From Heliocidaris erythrogramma (taxonomy: Eukaryota; Echinodermata; Echinoidea; Camarodonta; Echinometridae), in assembly GCA_025617745.1 (NCBI GenBank), contig CM046869.1, positions 18,182,994 to 18,246,993 of the forward strand: 64,000 nt of DNA, in the 5' to 3' direction. Within the stretch, counting starts at the first letter, position 1, and the number at the start of each line of letters is the position of its first letter. The position numbers were made by a program, and so were the translations under genes. Positions 46,056 through 56,625 of the stretch are shown here, in pieces. The notes beneath the pieces were generated by a model. The model had not been told where the DNA came from and did not search any database. It saw only the letters and a list, made by a program, of their open reading frames with translations.

Positions 46056-47724
46056 TGTCTGAGCGACTTTTGAAGGGCTGGCGAGCAGAAACAAATATGA
46101 ATCTCCCTGCAAGCAGTTTCCACTCATCACTTCCTCACAAGTTTTGCCTCTCTGACCTTTCCCAATAGTTTCTTCCACGATGCAATCGCATGACCAGAAT
46201 ACCACTTTTAATCTTTATGTTTATCATGAATGTTGAAAAGAGAAAAGAAAAATTATATAACAATTTTAATAATGATAATAGTATGCAGTTCTTTTATAGC
46301 ACATATCACAAGTCACTTTGTATGTCTCTTCATGCTTTAATGAAAGAAGAAGGAGAGAGAGAGAGAAAAAATGGTTTAAAATACCAGTAGGCATAATTTA
46401 AGTTATAAAAAGATATGTTTTTAAGATATCCTTAAATTGTTCTAAAAGTGGGTACTTATTTTATGTAATTTGGAAGTTTATTCCAGAGTTCTGGTATGGC
46501 ATGCTGGAAAGACGTTTGAGTCCATATCCTTTTGCGGAATATTTACTTGGAATTAAGAGATCTTTACCATCGGAATGAAGAGTGTATGTCATGAAATCTT
46601 TTCATATTCGTACTTGTAAGGCTTGAAAAAGGCCTCTACCTTCCAAAGCCATGGCTTTACTGAAAGGAATTCTAGATTGATTTAGGAATTCTACTACACT
46701 TTGTGATAGAGATATCCCAGTTCCAAGAATATCGATGTTGCGAAAAATAAAGACAAGATTTTAAGTGTTCCATGAGAGCCCCAAGGCACTACTGTGACCA
46801 TCCGCTTTGCCTTACCTTAGTCTAATGCACAGACCCTTGGCTAGATTTCTAGCTGTAAATTTGTAATGTAACAGAACAAATTACAACACATATGGGTTTT
46901 CTAGTTATTTTAAATGCTCAAAAAGAATTATTTAAGACAAAATATCACCTTTACATTTGGTGCATTATTTTTGTCCTTTTCAAAAAATGCTATTAAATTT
47001 TGTATGTCAGGATTATTCTGAATAAAAGTCATTTTAGTATTCTTGCTAGTGGGGTTCGATTTTGTATATATTTTCTTTGGTACATTCGTGCTATCCTTTG
47101 ATTTGCACTGAGTGAAAGTGTTGGAAATTTGGAGTTTTCATATTTGTATAGTATCTGGGGTGTTTGGGTATGGAAGGTTAGCAAAACAATGGTTGTAATA
47201 CAGCTTTGATATAAGGTTATGACAACTTAATTCACTTAGAGGAAATCAATTCAAATACCAGTTCTATAAACAATCATGAATTTTAAATTGTGCAGATATC
47301 TGACTTGACCAGAGAAATATTTGGGATGAGATATTAATGTGCTAATAAGTCTTTCTTTGTAGACTATCTCTACAAGGACATAGAAAGGTCATAAGAATAA
47401 GGTTTCCTGTGACAAACTTGAAGCCAACAGCTAGGTTCATATCTATATTAGACCCCCCCCCCCAAAAAAAAACAAAAAAACAGATAAAGTAAAAAAAATA
47501 AAAAACAGCATTCAGAGTGTCTAGATTTCTAAATCTGTCATTGTTTGGAAAATGATTCTTGCAGGAACCCTGGATACTTATTCTAGGTTTGCATGTTATT
47601 AAAAGTAAGTAGGAATGCATAACTAATACAAAGGAAAAGAAAAAGAAAGATTGACAGAGGAAGAATAAGAAATAAGGAATATGAAACAGTGCAGAGTGCT
47701 GAGGAAGAATTAAAGAGAGAGAGT

Positions 47725-47880
47725 GGAGTTCTAGTAAAGGTCAAAAGTAATGTGTGAGCTTTCTCATCCCTTTTATTTTTAGGTCGAAGAATATCGTAGT
47801 GGTAATAACACATTGGATTGCTCTTGAAATGCCCCAATTTTAGAAATATGACAAGACTGCTTCATTTTGCAGATATAACA
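47725..47880 (+). repeat. Dispersed repeat family B, left-end fragment
   Basis: GTGGAGTTCTAGTAAAGGTC, GTGTGAGCTTTCTCATCCCT, TTTATTTTTAGGTCGAAGAA and AAATGCCCCAATTTTAGAAA match the first half of the family. Confidence 0.65.
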
Positions 47881-49484
47881 TGATGGCAAATGCTTTCAAG
47901 GAAGCAACTTAGTAGCAGTTTTAATACCTATTGCATTGCCTGTAGAATTTATGTTCATATAATGCATTATGTCACTGGACAAAGGTATATTGAAATTCCC
48001 CTTGGGTGATTTCAATACCCTATTATTCTACCTATAGAAATTATGTTCAGATTATGTGATATGTCATTGTAATGGTTGCTGAAGGTGATGGACAAGGACT
48101 ATTGAAATTCTCTTTGTGTAGATTTCTTTTCTTAAGTCTCTGCGATCACTTATGTGTATTTATGCATCAATAGTAAACCAAGAAATCGGCCGAGGTCAGG
48201 GGAGCCAGATTCAAATGGTCAATGACACTTCACTTCACGCTCCCTCTGCGGTCTGGAATATTCTGACCACCATGTCAAGGTTTCATGCTTGACCAGGAAG
48301 ATGGCATGTATACAGACACTTGTTCCAGCTAGAAAAGGGCAATCTTGTGGAATATGGTTTGGTTCCTGATTCTGATTTCAGCTGTCGTACCATTTTTGAC
48401 CCCTTCTTTTTTTTGACGGAAAGAAATAGGCAGTAGGTAATGATTCATAATCAGAATGCTGAGTAATTTTGACTTTATACAAGTACCGGTATTAGGCTGT
48501 GCTGTATTCTCTCAGCTCCACTTCCTTATATTTTTATTTCCTGGGAAGTTTGGAAATGACATTGTGGAAATATCACCCATAAAATAATTCCAAGATGATT
48601 TTGATGAAAGTAGTTCATCTCTAGGCCTTTATTTCCCTGAATTTTAACAGTAGTCTGGTAGGATCATATTCTACTTCAGACTTGATGCCAGAACTGGTTG
48701 CAGCTGGAGCTACATGTAGTGATCAAAATTCTTATGGTCTGGACTCTAGATTAATATAATTAACTTCAGTCCTTGGTTATAATTGAGTAAAAAAAGGAAA
48801 TACTTGTCGATTCTATGAACAAGAGATTGAACTCGGGTCGAGTTGGAGTGTTTTCACATCTGCCCCAGATAGTTTGGACACGTGCATGGTCAACAAGCAG
48901 ATGTTTGGCCGGTCACTGTCATGGGGGTCATTGACCATTGGTCACCTGTGTTTAGGGTCATTCATTCAGAACTGATTGGTATGGTCTATGGTTGCTCTCT
49001 CCAAAAAAAAAACCAGGATGCACACAGGAGTGTTTAGCAATTTTGTGCCTGAAATCTCTAAAAAGAAGAATAGAAAACTGGGGGAAAAAACAAATTAATA
49101 AATCAAATAAAAACATTTTTCTAATGGCTGCCAAGAAATCTTCCTTATGAGGCCCATAAATAAAATCTAAAGAAAAGAGCTTATATAGACAAAATAAATT
49201 AATTTTTCACTGATTCATAATATAGTTTAATATTTATAGCATGGATAATTTCTAATCAGACTGTTATTTGTTTCTTTCAATTATCTTCGAAACGGGATAA
49301 TTGGCTGGAACGAACAGGCCCTAAGAAGAATAAAAACAGAAACCCACAAAAAGAGTGACAATAACATGAAGCAGCTGGATATGGATCTGCTCCGGTGGTC
49401 ATCTGACTCTCAATGCCACGGCCAAGTTCAGTTCATGTGTCATTGGATATGTCTAGAGATTTGTGTGGCACTTGGAGAAAGATC

Positions 49485-49650
49485 AAAGTAGACCTTTGTT
49501 AAAGAGAAAAAAATGAGCCTTCTCATTCCTTTTATTCCCTTGTGGAAGTATAACATAGTATAGCAATGCCACATGAAAAAAAAAAGATTTCTCTTAAATA
49601 CCCTGATATTCCTAATATCATTTGAAATAGTTAAAATTTTGGAGGCAGGG
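49485..49650 (+). repeat. Dispersed repeat family B, left-end fragment
   Basis: GAGCCTTCTCATTCCTTTTA, CCCTTGTGGAAGTATAACAT, AAATACCCTGATATTCCTAA and ATTTGAAATAGTTAAAA follow the family order. Confidence 0.6.
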
Positions 49651-50879
49651 TTGACACAATTTAGATCACTTTTACTTAAATCGCGTTGATATTTAAAAAA
49701 AAAAGATATGCTTCAGAAGCTTAGTTAATTTTGTTAGTGCGACAAAAAAAAAATCACATAAAAATCGTTTTTTATTTTTGGCTTAAAAATTCATTCAAGT
49801 GGGAGTTCCTGTATCTGAAATAAAGTGTGATATTAGATCTACCACAATAATCTGTTTCTTTTTTTATATGAGCAACATTTAGGGCTTTATTTTCCAAAAA
49901 AAAAATCAATTTAAATCAAATAAATCGCTACATAAATCAAATATATCTGATTTTTTTTCCAGCCCTGCTAAGAGGAGCAAGATCAAGAGGGGAAAAAATG
50001 TGCTGAGAGGGAGAATTGGAGGAAAGAGGAAACTAGGGAAGAGAAAATAAAATAAGTGGAAAGAGAAAAAAGGCAGGGCCAGAAAAGAAGGGATAGGAGT
50101 GAAGACAAAAAGAAGAGTAGGAAGAGTGAGGATGGATATAGGAAAATGAGAGACAATATTGCGAGAAAGTGGAGGCAAAACAAAAGAAAAGAAAAATGAA
50201 GGGATAATGGACAGTTTAAAATTTTTAAGTTACATTGCACAAGAATTCTTGCTATGCTTTCAAGGAGTGAAGCTGGGCCTTCCCTTTAAGAAATTGGGTA
50301 GTTTAGATGATCCCTAGGCTATGGTAATGCACATGTTAGCTATATCTGTGCAGAGGGTCAGAGACATTGAAAGCCTCGTTCATACATAATGCATTAAACC
50401 AGCTGTAAAACAACCCCAGCAAAATCACAAAATTTTATTTGTAAATGAAATGCAGATAGTGGTGAAAAAACAACAAATGCCCTAAGTGTACTTAAATATA
50501 CACAAGACACAAAAATGTGAAGTGCACTTTTTTTTTAGGTGGTATACTACAGTGTCATGTGTATGCAAGACTTTAAAATCAGAGAGCCTAAGATGATTCA
50601 TACTGGTGACTCTCCATTTCTATATAGAATGGTTTTTATTTTTCTGCTGCATTGTATAGAGAGGTGGTCTACGGTGTCATGTGTGAGCAAGGCTTAAAAT
50701 GGCAGGCAGCATGAGATGATAAAGGCGAGAGTTAGATAAAATCATGTGTGAACAATGCTTTAAAAGGCAGGCAGCATGAGATGATAAAGGAGAGAGAAAG
50801 ATAAAGGTTGGTGACTGTCTGCCGACATTACGCCAATTAGTCTTGCTCAGTGGATACGGGGTGTTTAAATCGTTTGCAT

Positions 50880-51540
50880 GGTTACTCAAACAGATGGCTT
50901 TCAGCGAAGAGGAATCTATTCCTGGTGGTTGGGAGAGGGCGAGAGATTTACAGAAGTAGAGAGTAAGAGAAAGCGATATCGTGAGAAAAGAGGGGGAGAG
51001 AGAGAGAGAGACAGACAGACAGATAGAAAAAGAGAGGGGGGAGGGGAGAGAGAGAGAGAGAAAGTTGAAACGCTACAAGATAAAGTGTTTATAGGAGACA
51101 GAAATTGCAAAAAACAAGAAAACCAAAACCATATAAAGGAACAGAGCATAAAGAGAAAGGGAAATAGAGAAATAATAAGAGATAGAAAGACAGAGAGGGA
51201 GATTGAATGAGGGGAAAGGTAAAAAGGGGAAAGAGAAATATGGAAAAGGGTGAGAGGTAAGAGAGGGAAAGCAAGATAGAGAAAGAGAGGGAAAGATAGA
51301 GAGGTTGAGAGAGGGAAAAATACAGAGGTTGAGAGAGAGAAAGAGAGGGAGAGAAAGTTCAAGAAAGAGGGGGAGAAAAAAAATCAAAGAAAGAGAGGAA
51401 GCAAAAAAAGTGGAAGAGAGGTAGATTTAAAGTCTTAGAAAGAGAGAGAGAGAGGATAAGCGGAGAATGGAAAATTAAAAATGTAGAGAGGGCGAAACCA
51501 CTGCCATCAATACTGAGGAGAGAGAGAGAGATTAGAGTAT
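50880..51540. repeat. GA-rich block
   Basis: Interrupted GAGAGAGA, GACAGACAGACAGATAG, GAAAGAGAGGGAAAG and GAGGTTGAGAGAGGGAAA units. Open frames of 60-150 codons on both strands are compositional artefacts. Confidence 0.85.
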
Positions 51541-53189
51541 GAGGACGTAGCACATAATGGAGGACTCCACTTCTATTGATAATGACAAGGAGAGGATGAT
51601 AATGATACCGGTATACGTCAGACGGTGGCCTGCAACATAATTAGTGTCACCGAGTACTCCTCCCTTGTTAAGTTATGACGTGATAGTGGAAGTATAATCG
51701 TGGTCCACGTGTGTCGCCTGATTCGTCGTTAGTTGAGCGAGCCTGGTCGACCAGCAGACAGGATAGCTTGTTTACTCTTTTACACTCTCTTACCCTGCTT
51801 GAAGATTGAGGGGCTGCCCTGTACTCCCTCGGCTCCACGAAGCTCCAGCTTGGTTGGGGCAGGGCAGGTGAAGTCATTTAAGGCTTCCTTTAATCGCGAC
51901 TTTGTTCTTTGTGATCTAAGCAGGAGGCTGATTAGCTACGCTTGAAGCCGACACTGCGAGGGGTGGTCCTGGAGTGATTTACCGACGACTCGCAAGGCGT
52001 AAGAGAGGCTTCACGCCACAGCAATGGTAGTCACGATCCGGGGGTGTGCAAATCATTAGTGTCCATTAACAGCCTTAATTTAGCTGTCGCTGGTGCGTAG
52101 CCTCCCCACTCAAATGTTTGGTTATATGTACACGATACAATTTTCGGCTGGATCAATGTTTGCAAAGCATGAAAAATAAACCTCTCATTTGTGCTGCACC
52201 CACTTTTTGATAAAGTTACTGCTGCATAATGAAATTCTAGTATTGTCTTCTGAGGTTGTGCCGTCATCATCTATATCTTAACACTCTGTCTGGCAACATC
52301 ATTTAGTGCTAGTTTACTTTTTTTTCCTTGAAATTTTATGAGATGCAGTAATTGCTATTATCTTTCGGCTTGTAGGACCCTCTTTCTGACTTTTATTAAC
52401 TGCTGTATTACTTTGTCATTGTTGGTGGATGGAATCCTTTTTGAAATGAAACATGAAATTATGTGGATGAATACTGGAATAGGTGAACCAGGGCACTTCA
52501 TTTTTCAACAACAGTATCTTGTGTATTTGAAAGAACATACCTTCTCCATGAAATTTCCATCTTATGTTGATTGCCTAACTTGCTTGGATGGAATATCTAT
52601 GGTTTTTGCATGACGCTATTTTCATCTATGAGGAAATTAAATATCTGCACTGTGAGTGTAAATCATTTTCTCTTAATTCATTTGTTGATCAAACGGCTAA
52701 TTGTCAAGAACTTCTGCATAATTGTGATGTGGAAAAAAATCTCTCAAAATAATGCTGTTAGAAGGAACACCTGTCAGGGTGATTGCCACCAGAAGTCACA
52801 TGTTAACCCAGTAAATGTGAGATGATCTTTGCGGTATCCTGATTGCCTTTTAAAACCTTCTGCAAGATTAAACCTTTGCTGGATCTTTTATTGTTATATC
52901 TACAGGGAAATTGTCTACTCAGTGCTGAAGTTTCAGAGTGTGCTCATCTTTTTTGTGACACTAAGTAGCAGAAGCTGGAATACAAAATACATGCGTGCTA
53001 AAGGGAATGTGATGGCTCCTTGGTAGAGCAGTGGTCTCTCTGATTTGAAACCAAGTCGTTGTGCTAATGCCCTTCGATGAGGCACTCCTCCTCTATTACC
53101 AGGTCCCTTGGATTCAAAGGTATTGGTCTGTTGGTTCCTTATCTTTCTTGGCTCACTGATGACATCAAATCTATAGCAAATCAATTATG

Positions 53190-53590
53190 CTTGAGGAATT
53201 CTTATTGTCTGTTCTATTTGTCGACAAGCATACACTTGCTTTTTTAGCAGTCAGGTAAAATAAAATTACAATCATCAAATCATTATCATACCGGAGGAAT
53301 CCTTATTGTCTGTTTTGTTTGTTTGGATGCAGATCTGTCTTCATGAATCTGTTGACATCTGAGAGACAGCAAAGAAATGACAAAGTCAGCCATTTGCAGG
53401 CTGGTGTTTAGTCAAATCAGTCACTGTATGAGGTGAAATAAATCGTTATATAATCATCATCCTACTGCTTGTTGCTTGTTTTGTTTGTTTGGACACAGAC
53501 ATTCCCCCAGGTATCTGTTGACATTTGGGAGACAGCAAAGATATTTCAAAGTCAGCCGTTTGCAGGTTGTTGTTCATTTAAACAGATGGC
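53190..53590 (+). repeat. Diverged tandem duplication just left of the DIRS element
   Basis: TTATTGTCTGTTTTGTTTGT with TTGGATGCAGATC ... GAATCTGTTGACATCTGAGA ... AAAGTCAGCCATTTGCAGG (53308-53401) recurs as CTTGTTTTGTTTGTTTGGAC ... TATCTGTTGACATTTGGGAG ... AAAGTCAGCCGTTTGCAGG (53474-53567). A shorter third piece (GGAATTCTTATTGTCTGTTC) lies at about 53196. Confidence 0.7.
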
Positions 53591-53777
53591 GTTGCCTAAT
53601 CAACGGGACTTTATGACCTGCTGGTATCCACGGAGACGATTGCTCTTTGGATCACGTCAGCTGGACATTGACTTTCCTACCATTGAAAGGAGGAAAACAT
53701 GGTTTTCTGAACAATAGTATGCTCGGACTCATTTAAATGCACACTCCCCCTTCTGTTCAGATGAGGGGAACTATACG

Positions 53778-53946
53778 ATTTACTGCAATAAATCATATAT
53801 ACCCACCTATTATGCCTGTAGTCTTGACTACGGGACCCCTTCGAGAATTATCTCACATGTGTCACAAAATTGTGCGCACCCCCCGTAATCCTATTGTCCC
53901 CTTTGCCACTCACGCGCGTCAGTACGCTACGGCCATCTTCCTCTTT
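53778..53946 (+). repeat. DIRS left inverted terminal repeat
   Basis: Bases 53796-53946 are the exact inverted copy of 59762-59912. The outer 18 bp (ATTTACTGCAATAAATCA) resemble but do not equal the right end, which is longer by about 23 bp. This inequality, with the right terminal repeat longer, is also described for the Dictyostelium DIRS-1 element. The open frame here that begins MPVVLTTGPLRELSH also appears on the minus strand at the other end; it is repeat sequence and not a gene. Confidence 0.95.
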
Positions 53947-54039
53947 CTTGCTCGCCCCCGACGAGTTAGGACGTATTGTCACAGCGCTCCTGAAATCAGG
54001 TCGTATAGTATCTTTTTGGTGCGCTTTTTCACATAGTTA

Positions 54040-54363
54040 AAGCACTTTTAGGTACCTATATTCGTTTAGATTATAGTACTTTGTGTTTTATTAGTCACTC
54101 TTGCCGATTGCAAGGGATTTTTTGATTCCCTTTCTTGGCATTTTTGTTTCTCTTTTACGGTCAGCCCCACGTAGATATTTCTGTGTTTGCGGGTGTTTCC
54201 GTTTGTCACCGAGCCTTCGGGTTCGGTGTTTGTTCTTACGGTTTGGCTGTTAAAATTTCTGTTGTGCGTATCTCCCAAATAAACTTTAGTTTAGTTTCTG
54301 CATTCAGTTGAAGTATCTCTTAATTTGAAAAGTATACTTTATTGTCTGTTTTATTGCAGAGGT
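54040..54363 (+). promoter_or_regulatory. DIRS 5-prime leader ending in a splice-acceptor-like site
   Basis: Between the left terminal repeat and ORF1 lies about 400 bp without a long frame. It ends with GTCTGTTTTATTGCAG directly before AGGTATG, with the ORF1 start codon at 54364. The T-rich tract plus CAG looks like a 3-prime splice site, and introns have been reported in some DIRS elements. No donor was settled. A promoter is expected in the terminal repeat but I see no firm core motif. Confidence 0.4.
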
Positions 54364-56625
54364 ATGAATTCGGAAGAAGAAGCAGCTGGGTCGAGGAGAC
54401 CTGCTTCTTCCGAAGAGTTGTCTAGCAAGACGACTCGGCCTTCCAGAACTCCCCCGAGTACAGCGGTACGCGGGGGAGGGAGGAGGGCCAAAGGTAAGTT
54501 GCCTAGTGGTGTTTCCTTGCAGAGTTTGCCAGTCTCGGAGCTTGCGGCTTCGGGACGGGTGGCGTTAACTGAATCGGGATTGTCAACTCCGAAGCCTGTG
54601 GTTTCGGGGTGGGTGGCGTCAGATTCTAGTGGTTTGGATATCTGGAGAGAATCCAATCCCCCGGTCGCGGAGACCAGAGGGGGGGCTGTTGTTTCCCGTA
54701 CGGTAGCGTTCACTCGCTCTGATCCGTTAGGGGAGACGCGCCCCACTACTGCAGGGCAACCCACAGGCTTAGTCCATGTTGGTCTGGGTCCTCAAACCCT
54801 AGCCCCCGGCAAACGCCATATGGGGGAACGAGTACTTTCTGGGCTGTCTCAGTTGCCAGCTGATGGGAATGCTCGAGCTAACAATTATGGACGCTCTTCG
54901 GAGCAACAGGTGTTTTCACCTGAGTGCGTGACTACTAGTGCTCCCCTATTGCCGCTTTCGAGCGGTCCAATAGCGGGTTCGCACGTCGTTAGTAGTCATC
55001 GGGCACATACTGAGTTTTCTCGGTCTGTCCACGCACTGGGAGCTTTTAGCTCTCAACCCATGGCTTCGGCATCTTCTTGCCTAGCTAATATGGGTGTTTT
55101 GGATGATTCTCAAGGCTCACGCCATGAGCGCTCCAATCCCTTTACGGGAAGTGAACGTCCCTCCGCGGAGGGATCGGTTCGTGTTTCCGAAGTGGCTTCG
55201 GAGATCCGAATGAATCCGATCAAGCGTTCTAACAAAAGGGTTTCGGCTACGACTCTTGTCGAGCCAGCCAAGAAAAAGGCCAAGAAGAAGGCGAAAAGAG
55301 GCAAGGCTTTGCCGACCTCTCGCCCGTCTGGTCTGGCTGACCCAGCTAGCTCCTCTCAAACTGACATGTTCAGTGTGATGCGGGCTTTTGCTCAGAGTCA
55401 TGGTTGGGCCTTTGTACCGGCTTCCTCAACCCTGACTTCTGTCCCTATTCAGGGATCTCGCTTTGAGGCTGATCAACCCTTTGTGATTGATTCCTCTTTG
55501 TCTGAGACTGATTCGCATGTGCATCCTATTCCCGCGGCCCTTGGGGCTCCGCCGGGCGAGGAGACTGTTGGTGAACCATGCGAGGAACTGCCTGCGGAGG
55601 CCTTTGTTAACGTTCCTTTGTCTCATTCCACTCGAGTGGAACCAGATTTTGATGCGTCCTCTCAAGCCTCGGTCCCCGAATCGCTTGGGCAGGCGGAGTC
55701 TCAATCGCTCAATCTCTGTGGAGTGGAAGCGATTGCTTTGTTATCCAAATATCGCCCTGAAGTTCAGTCAACCCGCGCGCAGGGTTCGACTTCGCATTGG
55801 AATTTCAATCAGCATGCCTCCCCCGAGGGTATTGTTCTCGAGGAGGCTTTCAAGCTGGAGTATGACCGCATTGAGGCTGCCGTGTTGGTTAAGCGTTCAA
55901 ATGCGGTCAGGGGTAGGGCTTTTGCCTTTTGTTCTCAGGACCAAGACAGCTTTTTCAAGGCTAAGGTTCTTTCTCCTGAGATTTTGGAGGTCGGTCGTCG
56001 CTTGCGGGCGACTAATCCGCTTACCTCCGCTGCTTTCAAGGCGGAGGATAAGGTTTGGTCGAATGTTGAAAACCACATTAGATCTGGGATGCGTTTGACG
56101 GCCTTTCAAGGGCTTCTCTCCGACCTTAGGTCCAGGGCGGAGGAGTTGAATGTTACCGATGGTGACAAGCTGATTATTGACGACTTGCTGCATACTCTCT
56201 TTTGTCTGCAGTGGTCGCAGCTTTCCACGGCAGCTGCTTCGGCTACGTTCCGTCGCAGGACCTCGGCTCTCTCAGCACTGGGTGTTAGAGAGTCGGGCAT
56301 TGCTCAACTTCTCCGAGATGTTCCGTCTCGGGGTCCTTCGCTTTTTGGCGGTAAATTCGCTACGGTGTTTCAAAGAGAGATCGATGCGCGGAAGCAGATC
56401 TCGGATATGACTAAGCAGTTTCACACTAGCTCTAAGCCAACGCGGGCCCCTGTTCGGCGTAAACCTGCTGGTCCTGTTGTGGGCCAACGCAGTCGTGTGT
56501 CTAGGGTCCCGCCTCCTGAACCTCAGCCAGCTCCGTCTCGTGGGAGAGGGAGTCGTGGCAGGGGTTTTTCGAGAGGTTCTCGTGGAAAGGCGATGGCTTC
56601 TCAGAAGGCCAAGCCTGGCTTTTGA
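54364..56625 (+). CDS. DIRS ORF1, Gag-like protein
   Basis: 753 residues if started at the ATG at 54364 (MNSEEEAAGSRRP); an in-frame ATG 39 bp upstream lies before the acceptor-like site and is less likely. It is Ser/Pro-rich in the first half, with a lysine-rich nuclear-signal-like stretch (AKKKAKKKAKRGK, near residue 300). The second half has a conserved-looking helical region (about residues 455-660) and ends in an Arg/Gly tail (SRGRGSRGRGFSRGSRGK) of the sort that binds RNA. DIRS ORF1 proteins are taken as Gag equivalents that package RNA; no zinc knuckle is seen. The stop TGA overlaps ORF2 by 149 bp and is discussed as a possible +1 shift site. Confidence 0.88.
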   Translation: MNSEEEAAGSRRPASSEELSSKTTRPSRTPPSTAVRGGGRRAKGKLPSGVSLQSLPVSELAASGRVALTESGLSTPKPVVSGWVASDSSGLDIWRESNPPVAETRGGAVVSRTVAFTRSDPLGETRPTTAGQPTGLVHVGLGPQTLAPGKRHMGERVLSGLSQLPADGNARANNYGRSSEQQVFSPECVTTSAPLLPLSSGPIAGSHVVSSHRAHTEFSRSVHALGAFSSQPMASASSCLANMGVLDDSQGSRHERSNPFTGSERPSAEGSVRVSEVASEIRMNPIKRSNKRVSATTLVEPAKKKAKKKAKRGKALPTSRPSGLADPASSSQTDMFSVMRAFAQSHGWAFVPASSTLTSVPIQGSRFEADQPFVIDSSLSETDSHVHPIPAALGAPPGEETVGEPCEELPAEAFVNVPLSHSTRVEPDFDASSQASVPESLGQAESQSLNLCGVEAIALLSKYRPEVQSTRAQGSTSHWNFNQHASPEGIVLEEAFKLEYDRIEAAVLVKRSNAVRGRAFAFCSQDQDSFFKAKVLSPEILEVGRRLRATNPLTSAAFKAEDKVWSNVENHIRSGMRLTAFQGLLSDLRSRAEELNVTDGDKLIIDDLLHTLFCLQWSQLSTAAASATFRRRTSALSALGVRESGIAQLLRDVPSRGPSLFGGKFATVFQREIDARKQISDMTKQFHTSSKPTRAPVRRKPAGPVVGQRSRVSRVPPPEPQPAPSRGRGSRGRGFSRGSRGKAMASQKAKPGF

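Noticed and set aside
52985-53085. tRNA-like stretch GGCTCCTTGGTAGAGCAGTGG with a TTTGAAACC word
   Set aside because: A-box-like and weak B-box-like words are present but no cloverleaf could be drawn; at most a decayed tRNA-derived SINE.
53737-54036. Open frame beginning MPVVLTTGPLRELSH at the left DIRS end and its twin on the minus strand at 59699-59896
   Set aside because: Both arise from the same inverted terminal repeat sequence; they are not separate genes.
55487-56098. 203-codon plus-strand frame, and minus-strand frames at 55110-56487
   Set aside because: Alternative-frame shadows of DIRS ORF1, with no domain and Arg/Leu-rich composition.
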